From Sphingomonas sp. LY29 (GTDB lineage Bacteria; Pseudomonadota; Alphaproteobacteria; Sphingomonadales; Sphingomonadaceae): a stretch of 64,000 nt of DNA. Positions 44,683 through 53,999 of this stretch are shown here, piece by piece. The first letter of the stretch is position 1. Each line of letters starts with the position of its first letter. The position numbers and the translations under genes were made by a program. The stretch is from positions 1,240,001 to 1,304,000 of the forward strand of contig NZ_CP141587.1 in assembly GCF_035593985.1 (NCBI RefSeq), written 5' to 3'. The notes under the pieces were generated by a model. The model saw only the letters and a list, made by a program, of their open reading frames with translations. It had not been told where the DNA came from and made no database searches.

Positions 44683-46513
44683 ATCCGCGCTGGTCGAACA
44701 GCGACGCCAGCTGCTCGATGAGTGCGCCGCCGAGTTGCTCGGCATCCATGATCGTCACCGCGCGCTGATAATATCGTGTCACGTCGTGACCGATGCCGAT
44801 CGCGGCCAGTTCGACGCTGGACCGCCCTTCGATCCAGCCAATCACCTGCCGCAGGTGCCGCTCCAGATAGGTCCCGCCATTGGCCGACGCGGTCGAATCG
44901 TCGACCGGGGCGCCGTCGCTGATCACCAGCAGGATTCGCCGCTCCTCACGCCGTGCCAGCAGGCGCTGGTGCGCCCACAGCAGCGCCTCGCCGTCGATAT
45001 TTTCCTTCAGCAGCCCTTCGCGCATCATTAGGCCAAGGCTTCGCCGCGCATGGCGGTACGGCTCGTCGGCGCGCTTGTAGACGATGTGGCGAAGGTCGTT
45101 GAGGCGGCCCGGATGCGGCGGTCGCCCTTCGGCCAGCCACTGCTCGCGGCTTTGCCCGCCCTTCCAGCCACGCGTCGTGAAGCCGAGCACCTCAGTCGCG
45201 ACCCCGCACCGCTCGAGCGTGCGCGCGAGGATGTCTGCCGACGTCGCCGCAATAGAAATTGGGCGGCCGCGCATCGACCCGCTATTGTCGATCAGCAGGC
45301 TGACCACCGTGTCCTTGAACTCGGTCTCGCGCTCGATCTTGTAGCTCAGGCTGTGCGCGGGGGAGACGATGACGCGCGCCAGCCGCGCCGCGTCGAGCAT
45401 TCCTTCCTCCTGGTCAAAGTCCCAGCTGCGCGCCTGCTGCGCCATCAATCGCCGCTGCAGCCGGTTGGCGAGCCGCGTCACCACCCCGCCAAGGCTCGCC
45501 ATCTGCTGGTCGAGATAGGCGCGGAGCCGCGTCAGCTCTTCCTCGTCGCACAGTTCGTCGGCAGTGACGACCTCGTCATATTTCGCGGTGTACGGACGAT
45601 AGTCGGTCGGCGGCTCGTCGGCCCAATTTCGCCGCTGCGGCGCGGCGCGCGCCTGCTCGCCGCCATCGTCGCCGCTCGACGCGTCGCTGTCGTCGCTTTC
45701 GGCATCCTGTTCGGACTCGCGCTCGTCGCCGTCGTCGCTGTCGCGCTGCTCGCTGCGCATCTCCATCTCGCCGCCGTCGGCATCGCCGTCGCTGTCGGCA
45801 TCCTCGGCGTCGTCGGGACCTTCATCCTCGCCCTGCTCGTCCTCTCCCCCTTCGTCAGGCGCTTCGTCGGCGGGGTCTTCGGCGTCGGCGAGGTCGAGAT
45901 CCTCAAGCAGCCGCCGCGACAGCGTCGCAAACGCCGCCTGATCGTCGAGTGTCAGCGCAAGCGCATCGAGCTCCCCCCCTGCTTTTTCCTCAATCCAGTC
46001 GGCAACGAGGTCCAGTCCCGGCCTGGCCGCGGCGGGGGGCGCTTCGCCGGTCAGGCGTTGCCGGGCCAGCAGCCCGATTGCAGTCGCCAGCGGCACTTCC
46101 TCTGCGACGCGGGCGCGCGTGATCGGGTCGATCCGGGTCCGCGATTCCAGGTGGCGGCCAAGGTTGGCGCGAACCCCATCCATCCCCTTCGACCCCAGCG
46201 CCTCGACCCGCGCATCCTCCAGCGCATCGAACACCGCGCGCGCCTCGCCCTCGGCATGGGGCGCCCGCGCGGCGTGAAGCTTCGCATCATGATGCCGCAG
46301 CCGAAGCGCCAGCGCGTCGGCCGCGCCGCGCGCCTCGGCGACCAAGCCAGGTTCAAGCGAGGGACCGGGCGAGGGAACGCGGGCGACCTTGCCGACCGAG
46401 GCAGCGCTGCTTTCGCTCGCGAACACCACCTCGGCCTCGGCATCGTGGCCGAGGGCGCGCGCCGTCCCGCTCAGGATCGCGCGGAATTGGTCGAGGGGGG
46501 AAGCGACGGCCAC
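44681..46513 (-). CDS. cobT: cobaltochelatase subunit CobT
   Basis: 610 residues. N-terminal helical region, a long acidic stretch (about 215-290: runs of Asp, Glu and Ser), and a C-terminal von Willebrand A domain with MIDAS motif [10 protein letters not shown]. With CobS it forms the AAA+ engine that drives CobN for cobalt insertion in aerobic B12 synthesis. No CobN or other B12 gene is in the window. Ten bases separate it from cobS upstream. Confidence 0.95.
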   Translation of the reverse strand: MAVASPLDQFRAILSGTARALGHDAEAEVVFASESSAASVGKVARVPSPGPSLEPGLVAEARGAADALALRLRHHDAKLHAARAPHAEGEARAVFDALEDARVEALGSKGMDGVRANLGRHLESRTRIDPITRARVAEEVPLATAIGLLARQRLTGEAPPAAARPGLDLVADWIEEKAGGELDALALTLDDQAAFATLSRRLLEDLDLADAEDPADEAPDEGGEDEQGEDEGPDDAEDADSDGDADGGEMEMRSEQRDSDDGDERESEQDAESDDSDASSGDDGGEQARAAPQRRNWADEPPTDYRPYTAKYDEVVTADELCDEEELTRLRAYLDQQMASLGGVVTRLANRLQRRLMAQQARSWDFDQEEGMLDAARLARVIVSPAHSLSYKIERETEFKDTVVSLLIDNSGSMRGRPISIAATSADILARTLERCGVATEVLGFTTRGWKGGQSREQWLAEGRPPHPGRLNDLRHIVYKRADEPYRHARRSLGLMMREGLLKENIDGEALLWAHQRLLARREERRILLVISDGAPVDDSTASANGGTYLERHLRQVIGWIEGRSSVELAAIGIGHDVTRYYQRAVTIMDAEQLGGALIEQLASLFDQRG

Positions 46514-46523
46514 GGCGATCGCG

Positions 46524-47528
46524 CTACCCGCGACCGACGATGCTTTCGGGCAGGTCCTTGCCGAACACGCGCTGATAATATTCGGCGATCAGCGGCCGCT
46601 CGGCCTCGTCGCATTTGTTGAGGAAGCTTAACCGGAAGGCGAAGCCGACGTCGCCGAAGATCAGCGCGTTCTGCGCCCAACTGATCACCGTGCGCGGGCT
46701 CATCACCGTCGACACGTCACCGTTGATGAAGCCTTGGCGGCTGAGGTCGGCGACCTTGACCATCTTGGTCACGGTGTCCTTGCCGCCTTCGCTGTCATAC
46801 TCGCCCGACTTGGCGAGCACGATCTGCGCCTCGGTCTCCGCCGGCAGATAGTTGAGCGTGGCGACGATGTTCCAGCGATCCATCTGCCCCTGATTGAGCG
46901 CCTGCGTGCCGTGATAGAGGCCGCTGGTGTCGCCGAGGCCGATCGTGTTGGTCGTCGCGAACAGGCGGAACCACGGATGCGGGCGGATGACGCGATTCTG
47001 GTCGAGCAGGGTAAGCTTGCCGTCGGTTTCCAGCACGCGCTGGATGACGAACATCACGTCCGGGCGGCCCGCGTCATATTCGTCGAACACCAGCGCGACC
47101 GGGTGCTGGAGCGCCCACGGCAGCAAGCCTTCACGGAACTCGGTCACCTGCTGCCCGTCGCGAAGCACGATCGCATCGCGGCCGACCAGGTCGATGCGGC
47201 TGATGTGCGCGTCGAGGTTGATGCGAATGCAGGGCCAGTTCAGCCGCGCCGCGACCTGTTCGATATGAGTCGACTTGCCGGTGCCGTGATAGCCCTGGAC
47301 CATTACGCGGCGATTGTTGGCAAACCCCGCGCAGATCGCCAGCGTCGTGTCCGGATCGAACACGTAAGCGGGGTCGAGGTCAGGGACACGCTCGTCGGCC
47401 TCGCTGAAGGCGGGCACCTCGAGGTCGCTGTCGACGCCGAATGCCTCTCGAACCTTGACCATCTTGTCGGGGGTCGAGAGGATGGTGTCGGAACGCCTGT
47501 CGAGCGTGACGTTGGGGATTTCGGTCAT
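46524..47528 (-). CDS. cobS: cobaltochelatase subunit CobS (AAA+ ATPase)
   Basis: 334 residues, standard. Walker [16 protein letters not shown], Walker B region [14 protein letters not shown] and sensor [11 protein letters not shown]. The N-terminus [18 protein letters not shown] is typical of CobS. Same-strand operon with cobT. In related genomes a J-domain gene normally lies just upstream; here an HxlR-led module intervenes. Confidence 0.96.
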   Translation of the reverse strand: MTEIPNVTLDRRSDTILSTPDKMVKVREAFGVDSDLEVPAFSEADERVPDLDPAYVFDPDTTLAICAGFANNRRVMVQGYHGTGKSTHIEQVAARLNWPCIRINLDAHISRIDLVGRDAIVLRDGQQVTEFREGLLPWALQHPVALVFDEYDAGRPDVMFVIQRVLETDGKLTLLDQNRVIRPHPWFRLFATTNTIGLGDTSGLYHGTQALNQGQMDRWNIVATLNYLPAETEAQIVLAKSGEYDSEGGKDTVTKMVKVADLSRQGFINGDVSTVMSPRTVISWAQNALIFGDVGFAFRLSFLNKCDEAERPLIAEYYQRVFGKDLPESIVGRG

Positions 47529-47537
47529 GCCCCGGCC

Positions 47538-48245
47538 TTAAGCCGAAGCTTTCCCCGCCTCAACACCCTTGGCGTCGACCTTCGACGGCAAGGGGAACAG
47601 CGTCACGAACCGCTCGACGACCGCGCGGTCGCCCTCGATCACCAGCAGGTCGAGCGGCTGGCCGCCATAGACCACCGCCGCGAGCAGCGTCGGCGCGGCG
47701 GTAATGATCGCGTCCGCACCTTCGACCGGACCCTTGATGACTTTGATCCCGCCCTTGCGGATCCGCGCCACGTAGCGGTCGGCACCGAAGCGAAAGCCGA
47801 TCTTGGCATCAAACCCCTTGGCGCGCTTCTCGCTGATCATCGTCCGGAACGACAGCAGCACCGACACCCCGCTGATCGGCAACGTCGGGTCGTGCGCGGG
47901 CGACCTCGCCGCCCATCGCCCGATTGACTGGACGATCGGCTCGACCTCCAGTCCCCACGGCGTCGCTTCGTAGACTTGGACGCTCGCGGGCGGGGGAAGT
48001 TTGATTCGACGGACCAGCCCACGCTCCTCCAGTTCGGCGAGGCGCTGGGTCAGCACATTGGCGCTGATCCCCGGCAGGTCGCCACGAAGCTCGGAAAACC
48101 GCCGTGGCCCGAACAAAAGCTCCCGCAGGACCAGCAACGCCCAGCGCTCGCCAATCAGTTCGAGGGCGTGAGCAGTGCCGCAAGCGTCGTCATATCGCCG
48201 CTTCGGCTCCGCTCGCCGCTCATTGGTTACTTTTTCTAACTCCAC
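47538..48245 (-). CDS. HxlR-family transcriptional regulator
   Basis: 235 residues. Winged-helix HxlR domain (residues about 18-110: YDDACGTAHALELIGERWAL, FSELRGDLPGISANVLTQRL), extended by a C-terminal SCP2-like domain (about 135-220) that may bind a hydrophobic ligand. GTG start at 48245. Divergent from the seven-gene VOC/GST operon; a CTAACT palindrome covers its own start codon. Only 10 nt from cobS. Confidence 0.92.
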   Translation of the reverse strand: MELEKVTNERRAEPKRRYDDACGTAHALELIGERWALLVLRELLFGPRRFSELRGDLPGISANVLTQRLAELEERGLVRRIKLPPPASVQVYEATPWGLEVEPIVQSIGRWAARSPAHDPTLPISGVSVLLSFRTMISEKRAKGFDAKIGFRFGADRYVARIRKGGIKVIKGPVEGADAIITAAPTLLAAVVYGGQPLDLLVIEGDRAVVERFVTLFPLPSKVDAKGVEAGKASA

Positions 48246-48258
48246 GGTTGTCAGTTAG
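48236..48258. promoter_or_regulatory. palindrome CTAACT-N11-AGTTAG at the HxlR start
   Basis: A perfect 6+6 inverted repeat overlapping the regulator GTG start and lying 57 nt before the first divergent gene. HxlR proteins bind dyads in such divergent regions, so it is a likely autoregulatory operator. Confidence 0.5.
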
Positions 48259-48314
48259 GACCGAGCGGTTTAGAAATCAAGCCGAATCGAGTCGTTACGA
48301 GAGGATTTGCAACG

Positions 48315-48752
48315 ATGAGCCCAACGATCTTCCTCAATTTACCGGTCTCCGACTTCGCCGCCTCCCAGCGGTTCCTCGAAGCGCTTGGCGCGGCCAAAAA
48401 TGCGAATTTCTCTGACGACACGGGCGCGTGCATGGTCTTGTCCGACAGCATTTATTTCATGCTGCTTTCGCACGAGAAATATCGGCAGTTCACTCCGCTT
48501 CCGATCGGCGATGCAAAGTCGTCGAGCACCGCGCTGATCGCCTTGTCGCGCACCGACCGCGAGCATGTCGACCGCAGCATCGAAGCCGGGGTCGCCGCCG
48601 GCGGCACCGCCGACCCTGCGCCGAAACAGGATCACGGCTTCATGTACGGGCGGAGCATCGCCGACCCCGACGGACATCATTTCGAACTATTCTGGATGGA
48701 CCCCGCCGTCGCCGAGCAGGGCGCATCGGCGGTCGCGAGCGTCGAGGGCTAA
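48315..48752 (+). CDS. VOC (glyoxalase-fold) protein 1
   Basis: 145 residues, a single VOC domain pair: SPTIFLNLPVSDFAASQRFL at the start and a C-terminal MYGRSIADPDGHHFELFWMD with a metal-binding Glu. First gene of the seven-gene set. Enzymatic activity (isomerase, dioxygenase or binding) undetermined. Confidence 0.87.
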   Translation: MSPTIFLNLPVSDFAASQRFLEALGAAKNANFSDDTGACMVLSDSIYFMLLSHEKYRQFTPLPIGDAKSSSTALIALSRTDREHVDRSIEAGVAAGGTADPAPKQDHGFMYGRSIADPDGHHFELFWMDPAVAEQGASAVASVEG

Positions 48753-48755
48753 TCG

Positions 48756-49472
48756 ATGACCAATCCCACCATCACGGCCTATGACTGGGTTCCCGATTTC
48801 GCCCGAGGGTACGTCCGCGACCTTCGCGTCCGCTGGGCGCTCGAAGAAGTCGGCCAGCCCTACGAGGTCCGCTACCTGTCGCAGGGCAGCCAGAAGCAAC
48901 CGTCGCACCGCGCGATCCAGCCGTTCGGCCAGGTCCCGACTTACGAGGAGGACGACCTGACCTTGTTCGAGTCGGGCGCGATCGTCCTGCACATCGCGGC
49001 GCGGCACCCTCGATTGATGCCGACCGCGCCGCAAGCCCGCGCCCGTGTCTACGAATGGGCCTTCGCCGCGCTCAACACGGTCGAGCCGCCGATCGCCGAC
49101 CTTGCCATCGCGACTTTGTTCGAGGCCGACCAGCCCTGGTCGAAGCCCCGGCTTCCCGCGGTGAAGGAGCGCATCGACGAGCGGATCGGCGACTTGTCGC
49201 TTCGGCTTGGCGAGCGCGAATGGCTCGACGGCGATTTCAGCGCGGGCGACCTGCTGATGGTCAGTGTCCTTCGCGATCTCACCGACAGCGGGATGCTTGC
49301 CACCTATCCCAACCTCGCCGCCTACGTCGCGCGCGGCGAGGCCCGCCCCGCCTTCCAGAAGGCGCTGGCGGACCAACTGGCGGGCTTCACCGGAGAGGCG
49401 CCCCCGCAATTCGCCGAATGGCTCGAGAAAATGAAGACGGCGCAAGCCGCACTGCAAGGAGAGAAAGCATGA
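48756..49472 (+). CDS. glutathione S-transferase family protein 1
   Basis: 238 residues. Thioredoxin-fold N-domain (VRWALEEVGQPYEVRYL, QPFGQVPTYEEDDLTLFESGAI with the cis-Pro and ES glutathione contacts) and an all-helical C-domain (DFSAGDLLMVSVLRDL N-capping box). ATGA overlap with the DUF1428 gene. Confidence 0.92.
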   Translation: MTNPTITAYDWVPDFARGYVRDLRVRWALEEVGQPYEVRYLSQGSQKQPSHRAIQPFGQVPTYEEDDLTLFESGAIVLHIAARHPRLMPTAPQARARVYEWAFAALNTVEPPIADLAIATLFEADQPWSKPRLPAVKERIDERIGDLSLRLGEREWLDGDFSAGDLLMVSVLRDLTDSGMLATYPNLAAYVARGEARPAFQKALADQLAGFTGEAPPQFAEWLEKMKTAQAALQGEKA

Positions 49473-50188
49473 CCTACGTCGAAGGATTCGTCGCGGCCGT
49501 CCCCACCGCGAACAAGGATGCCTATCTGGAGCACGCCCGGCAGGCGTCGGACTTCATCATGGGCAATGGCGCCAGCCGGATGGTCGAAAGCTGGGGCGAC
49601 GACGTCCCCGTCGGCAAGGTCACCGATTTTCCCGGCGCGGTGCAGGCGAAGGAGGACGAGACGGTCGTCTTCAGCTGGTTCGAATATCCCGACAAGGCCA
49701 CCCGCGACGCCGCCAACGAGCGCATGATGACCGACCCGCGCATGGAGGAAATGAGCAAGGACATGCCCTTTGACGGCAGCCGCATGATCTATGGCGGTTT
49801 CGACGCCTTCGTCGACGAGCGGGCGGAAGGGACGACCGGCTATACCGACGGCTATGTGCTCCCCGTCCCCACCGACAAGAAGCAGGCCTATGCCGACATG
49901 GCACAGACGATGGCGGTCAAGTTCAAGGACATGGGCGCGCTGCGCGTGGTCGAGGCGTGGGGCGACGACCTGCCCGACGGCAAGGTCACCGATTACAAGC
50001 GCGCGGTGAAGGCCGAGGACGGCGAGAACGTCGTCTATTCCTACGTCGAATGGCCCGACAAGGCGACGCGCGATTCCGCCTGGGCGACGATGATGGCGGA
50101 CACGTCGATGCAGGGCCAAGAAATGCCCTTCGACGGTAAGCGCATGTTCTGGGGCGGCTTCCAGCCGATCCTGGACACCAAGGCCTGA
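49469..50188 (+). CDS. tandem DUF1428 protein (two-domain fusion)
   Basis: 239 residues made of two DUF1428 domains in series (about 1-117 and 122-236). Each carries the same landmarks: ESWGDDVPVGKVTDF and EAWGDDLPDGKVTDY, PDKATRD, MPFDGSRMIYGGF and MPFDGKRMFWGGF. Single-domain DUF1428 proteins are about 118 residues and dimerise, so this is a covalent dimer. Function unknown. Confidence 0.93.
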   Translation: MTYVEGFVAAVPTANKDAYLEHARQASDFIMGNGASRMVESWGDDVPVGKVTDFPGAVQAKEDETVVFSWFEYPDKATRDAANERMMTDPRMEEMSKDMPFDGSRMIYGGFDAFVDERAEGTTGYTDGYVLPVPTDKKQAYADMAQTMAVKFKDMGALRVVEAWGDDLPDGKVTDYKRAVKAEDGENVVYSYVEWPDKATRDSAWATMMADTSMQGQEMPFDGKRMFWGGFQPILDTKA

Positions 50189-50215
50189 ACCCGAACCGCA
50201 GCCGGAGAGCCGATC

Positions 50216-51028
50216 ATGCCCAATCCCGAAGGCGACTTCATCTGGTATGAATTGATGACGACCGACCATGCCGCCGCAAAGTCATTCTACGACGCCGTCG
50301 TCGGCTGGGATATCGCCGCCGACTCCGTGGCGCCGGGCATGGAATATCGAATGATCGGCATCGCCGGCGGCGGCATGGCCGGCGGGGTCATGACCCTCGA
50401 CGAGAAGATGATCGCGGGCGGCGCGCGACCGCTATGGATCGGCTACATCCACACCCCCGACGTCGATGCCAAGGTCGCTTCGATCACTGCCGACGGCGGC
50501 GGGGTGATGATGCCGCCATGGGACCAGCCCGGCGTCGGCCGGCTGGCGATGGTCACCGATCCGTCGGGCGCCGCCTTCTACCTCATGGACCCGCTTCCGC
50601 CCGAGGGGCAGGAAGACGCCAACAGCACCGTCTTCTCGGTCGATCAACCGCAGCACGTGCGCTGGAACGAACTGTGGACCGGCAACCCGGCTCAGGCGGT
50701 CGAATTCTACGCAAAGCACTTCGGATGGACGCAGGAAGGCGGGATGCCGATGGGAGAGATGGGCGACTATCAGTTCGTCCAGAATGCCGGCGTCCGGATC
50801 GGCGCGATCATGCCACTGATGCCCGACGTTCCCCATCCGATGTGGAACTTTTACATCGGCGTCGACGACATCGACCGCGCGAATGAAGCCATCAAGGCCA
50901 ATGGCGGGACGGTCTTCCAGGAACCGATGCAGATCCCTGGCGGCGAATATTCGCTCAATGCCGCCGACCCGCAGGGCGCGACGTTCGGCCTCGTCGGCCC
51001 GCGCAAGAACACAGGAGAAAACGCATGA
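50216..51028 (+). CDS. two-domain VOC family protein 2
   Basis: 270 residues, two VOC domains (about 8-125 and 138-260): FIWYELMTTDHAAAKSFYD and RWNELWTGNPAQAVEFYAKH. Resembles the Cfp30B-like antigen group. Overlaps the next gene by ATGA. No catalytic call. Confidence 0.9.
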   Translation: MPNPEGDFIWYELMTTDHAAAKSFYDAVVGWDIAADSVAPGMEYRMIGIAGGGMAGGVMTLDEKMIAGGARPLWIGYIHTPDVDAKVASITADGGGVMMPPWDQPGVGRLAMVTDPSGAAFYLMDPLPPEGQEDANSTVFSVDQPQHVRWNELWTGNPAQAVEFYAKHFGWTQEGGMPMGEMGDYQFVQNAGVRIGAIMPLMPDVPHPMWNFYIGVDDIDRANEAIKANGGTVFQEPMQIPGGEYSLNAADPQGATFGLVGPRKNTGENA

Positions 51029-51522
51029 CCGACAAGCTGACCACCGTCCTGTGGTTCGACCATGGCGAGGCGCGCAAGGCCGCCGAATTCTATGCCGCCA
51101 CCTTTCCCGACAGCTTGGTCGGCGGGGGGATGATCGCGCCCGGCGATTATCCCGACGGCAAGCAGGGCAATGAGCTGACGGTCGACTTCACCGTCCTTGG
51201 GCGCGCCTTTTCCGGACTCAACGGCGGACCGAACTTCAAGCCGAACGAGGCGGTCAGCTTCATGGTCATGACCGAGGACCAGTCCGAGACCGACCGCTAC
51301 TGGAACGCCATCGTCGACAATGGCGGGGCGGAAAGCGACTGCGGATGGTGCAAGGATCGCTGGGGTTTTTCCTGGCAGATCACCCCCCGTGTGCTGCTGG
51401 AAGCGACCACCAGCGCCGACACTGCCGCGGCTAGGCGCGCCTTCGAAGCAATGATGACGATGAAGAAGATCGACGTCGCCACGATTGAAGCCGCCCTTCG
51501 CGGAGAACGCGCCGATGCGTAA
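51025..51522 (+). CDS. VOC family protein 3 (PhnB / 3-demethylubiquinone-type fold)
   Basis: 165 residues. TTVLWFDHGEARKAAEFYA, then CGWCKDRWGFSWQITP, match the PhnB-like 3-dmu-9_3-mt group. Overlaps the RibD-like gene by eight bases. Confidence 0.9.
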   Translation: MTDKLTTVLWFDHGEARKAAEFYAATFPDSLVGGGMIAPGDYPDGKQGNELTVDFTVLGRAFSGLNGGPNFKPNEAVSFMVMTEDQSETDRYWNAIVDNGGAESDCGWCKDRWGFSWQITPRVLLEATTSADTAAARRAFEAMMTMKKIDVATIEAALRGERADA

Positions 51523-52237
51523 GGTCCGTGGCAGCGCATTCGTTTCGCTCGACGGCGTCCTGCAGGCCCCCGGTGGCCCGAGCGAGGATCCGACGGGCGG
51601 CTTCCAGCACGGCGGCTGGCTCCCGAAATTCTTCGACGCACAGGTCGGCGAGGCGATCGACGACTTTTTCGGCGCCGACTACGACCTGCTTCTCGGGCGT
51701 CGGACATACGACATCTTCGCGGCCTACTGGCCTTATGTCGGCGGCGAAGCGACCGGCATCGGCGAGGTATTCGAGACCGCTGGCAAGGAAGAAGGCGACG
51801 TAGCCGCGATCGAGATGGGCCGCGCCTTCACCGAAGCCAACAAGTACGTCCTCACCCGCGGGACGCCCGATCTTGATTGGTCGAACAGCCACCGCGTCGG
51901 CGGTATCGACGAACTCCGCGCAATCCGCGACGGCGACGGCCCCGACCTGCTCATTCAGGGCAGCGGCACGCTCTATCCTCAGCTTCTGGCTGCGGGCCTG
52001 CTCGACCGGCTCACGGTGATGACCTTCCCGGTGGTACTCGGCCAGGGCAAGCGCCTGTTCGGCGACGGCACCCCGGCCGAGGCGCTCAAGATGGTCGATC
52101 ACAAGGTGACCGGTTCGGGCGCGGTCATCGCCACCTATGAGCCTGCGGGCTCGGTCGAGCAGGGCTGGGCGGGACCGCAATCGACCAGCGAGCGCGAGCA
52201 GGTGCGGCAGGCGGCGATCGCGAACGATCGCTGGTGA
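51515..52237 (+). CDS. dihydrofolate reductase (RibD C-terminal-like) family protein
   Basis: 240 residues. RGSAFVSLDGVLQAPGG, LLLGRRTYDIFAAYWP and IQGSGTLYPQLLAAGLLDRL identify the RibD C-terminal/DHFR-like reductase family (NADPH-dependent, substrate unknown). Start ATG at 51515 within the end of the VOC gene. GTGA overlap with the following GST. Confidence 0.9.
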   Translation: MRKVRGSAFVSLDGVLQAPGGPSEDPTGGFQHGGWLPKFFDAQVGEAIDDFFGADYDLLLGRRTYDIFAAYWPYVGGEATGIGEVFETAGKEEGDVAAIEMGRAFTEANKYVLTRGTPDLDWSNSHRVGGIDELRAIRDGDGPDLLIQGSGTLYPQLLAAGLLDRLTVMTFPVVLGQGKRLFGDGTPAEALKMVDHKVTGSGAVIATYEPAGSVEQGWAGPQSTSEREQVRQAAIANDRW

Positions 52238-52893
52238 GCGACCTCACCCTCTTCGCGCATCCGTTCAGCAGCTATTGCTGGAAGGTGCTGATCGCCCTGT
52301 GGGCAGACGGCACGCCCTTCACCTACCGCAACGTCGACCCGTCCAATCCCGGCGCGATGGAGGACTTGCGCGCTCTCTGGCCGCTCGGAAAATTCCCCGT
52401 CCTGGTCGACGATGGCGAGGTGATTGCCGAAACCAGCTGCATTATCGAGCACCTCCAGGCCCGCCATCCCGGCCCCAACCACTGGATCCCCGACGGCAAA
52501 GACGGCCGCCGAACACGCTTTCTCGACCGCTTCTTCGACCAGCATGTGATGAACGCCGCGCAGCCCGCGGTAAATAATGCGCTCCGTCCCGCCGATGCCA
52601 AGGATGATTATGGCGAGGCGCAGGGGCGCACGGCGCTCAACACCGCCTACGATTGGCTCGAAGCCAATCTTGGCCACGGTCCGTGGGCGATTGGCGCTGC
52701 CTTCACGCTCGCCGACTGCGCCGCCGCGCCTGCGCTATTCTACGCCGACTGGATCGAGCCGTTTGGTCCTGAGCGACCGCGCCTCGCTGCCTATCGCGAG
52801 CGCCTGCTTGCCCATCCGGCGGTGTCACGCGCGGTCGAGGAAGCGCGGCCCTACCGCCATTACTTTCCGCTAGGCGCCCCCGACCGAGATTAG
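52234..52893 (+). CDS. glutathione S-transferase family protein 2
   Basis: 219 residues, GTG start. SDLTLFAHPFSSYCWKVLIAL and the WPLGKFPVLVDDGEVIAETSC glutathione-binding region. A Cys near the N-terminal end of the first helix suggests omega/beta-type chemistry, but the assignment is tentative. The TAG shares four bases with the convergent J-protein gene. Confidence 0.9.
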   Translation: MSDLTLFAHPFSSYCWKVLIALWADGTPFTYRNVDPSNPGAMEDLRALWPLGKFPVLVDDGEVIAETSCIIEHLQARHPGPNHWIPDGKDGRRTRFLDRFFDQHVMNAAQPAVNNALRPADAKDDYGEAQGRTALNTAYDWLEANLGHGPWAIGAAFTLADCAAAPALFYADWIEPFGPERPRLAAYRERLLAHPAVSRAVEEARPYRHYFPLGAPDRD

Positions 52894-53456
52894 GCGAAGG
52901 CGCGGCTGCCCTTGAGCAGATTATAGGCTTCGATCACCTGACCCAGCTTCGTCTCGAAGCTGCGGTCGCCGCCGTTGCGGTCGGGGTGATAGCGCCGCAC
53001 CAAGTCCGAATAACGCTGGCGAAGCGCGGTGCGGTCGATGTCGTCCTTCAGGCCGAGCGTATTGAGCGCGTTGCGCTCTGCACCGCTGAACCGCTCGACC
53101 GGCCGCCGTCGCGCACCGGCGCGAAAGCGCGCCGCGATGGCGTCGAGCGGATCGGAAAAGTCGCTCCACGCCGGGCCCGGGTCCGCGCCGCCGGTCGCGA
53201 ACGGTCGGCTGACACGCTCCCACCCCGCGATCGGTGACTGCGCCGCCTCAATCTCGTCGGGGCTCATGCCGGCAAAGAAATTGTACGACGAATTGTGCGC
53301 GCGGACATGCTCCAGGCACAGGAAGGCATAGACGCCTGGCCCGTCGAAATCCCCGGGGATCACCGGCGCCCGAAACTCGCCCGGCTCGCCGCACCCGGGC
53401 ACCGCGCAGCAGGTCGCGGCGCCTTCGATGCGGCCGTGGAACTTGGCCGACTTCAC
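52890..53456 (-). CDS. J-domain co-chaperone with N-terminal zinc-finger-like segment
   Basis: 188 residues. An N-terminal Cys/His cluster (CCAVPGCGEPG, FLCLEHVRAHN) is followed by a linker and a C-terminal J-domain with the essential HPD in YHPDRNGGDRSFE. It should stimulate DnaK. In this lineage such proteins are usually encoded directly upstream of cobS. GTG start overlaps the preceding stop (GTGA). Confidence 0.88.
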   Translation of the reverse strand: MKSAKFHGRIEGAATCCAVPGCGEPGEFRAPVIPGDFDGPGVYAFLCLEHVRAHNSSYNFFAGMSPDEIEAAQSPIAGWERVSRPFATGGADPGPAWSDFSDPLDAIAARFRAGARRRPVERFSGAERNALNTLGLKDDIDRTALRQRYSDLVRRYHPDRNGGDRSFETKLGQVIEAYNLLKGSRAFA

Positions 53457-53962
53457 GCGTATTCCCCCCACTCCAGGTCGATCAGGTCGTTGGTCTTCAG
53501 TTCGGCCCAACGCAGCGCGAAGGCGGCAATGTCGGCACGGATCGCATCGATCGCGGCATCATCGAGCGACATGTCCGGAACCTGCGACTGAATCCAGCCT
53601 GACGCCGCCATGTCGCGAAGCGCGCGATTGTCGCCGCCACCCATCCAGAAGTCGGCCTCGAAACATTCGACCAGCCGCTCCGCCTGCACCATCTCGACGA
53701 TCGCGGGGTCGGGCTTCGTCGCGCGCGATGCGCTGGCATGTCCGCCGACCTTCGCCATCAGACCGATCGCATCGGGGTCGGCGCCGCCGGCGATCTTCCC
53801 CCAAAACGCATCACGCAGTCCCAATCGGCGTTCCACCGCCAAATGCACATAGTCGTGCGGGATCGGCCCCTTCTTCGGGAAGTGGGTGACCGCCTTCGTC
53901 CCGTCGTCGCGGTCGATGTCGATCCGGTCGTCGACATGGCCTTTGGTAATCGAAATCCGCAC
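53453..53962 (-). CDS. hypothetical protein (169 aa)
   Basis: Cytosolic-looking, mixed alpha/beta: RISITKGHVDDRIDIDRDDG, then FPKKGPIPHDYVHLAVERRL, and a C-terminal Trp-containing helix. No family recognised. Ribosome site GAGGAAG ahead of its GTG start. Couples by GTGA to the J-protein gene and diverges from the BolA gene. Confidence 0.7.
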   Translation of the reverse strand: MRISITKGHVDDRIDIDRDDGTKAVTHFPKKGPIPHDYVHLAVERRLGLRDAFWGKIAGGADPDAIGLMAKVGGHASASRATKPDPAIVEMVQAERLVECFEADFWMGGGDNRALRDMAASGWIQSQVPDMSLDDAAIDAIRADIAAFALRWAELKTNDLIDLEWGEYA

Positions 53963-53985
53963 TGCTTCCTCATCTTTGGGATGGC

Positions 53986-53995
53986 CCTATATAGG
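53986..53995. promoter_or_regulatory. symmetric CCTATATAGG between the 169-aa gene and BolA
   Basis: A 10-bp palindrome holding a TATATA -10-like core in both directions, 5 nt before the BolA ATG. If used as a plus-strand -10, the transcript would start almost at the ATG. Confidence 0.35.
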
Positions 53996-53999
53996 ATCG

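Noticed and set aside
45050..46621. Long plus-strand frame opposite cobT
   Set aside because: Antisense of a conserved gene with VWA and acidic domains; its own translation resembles no protein.
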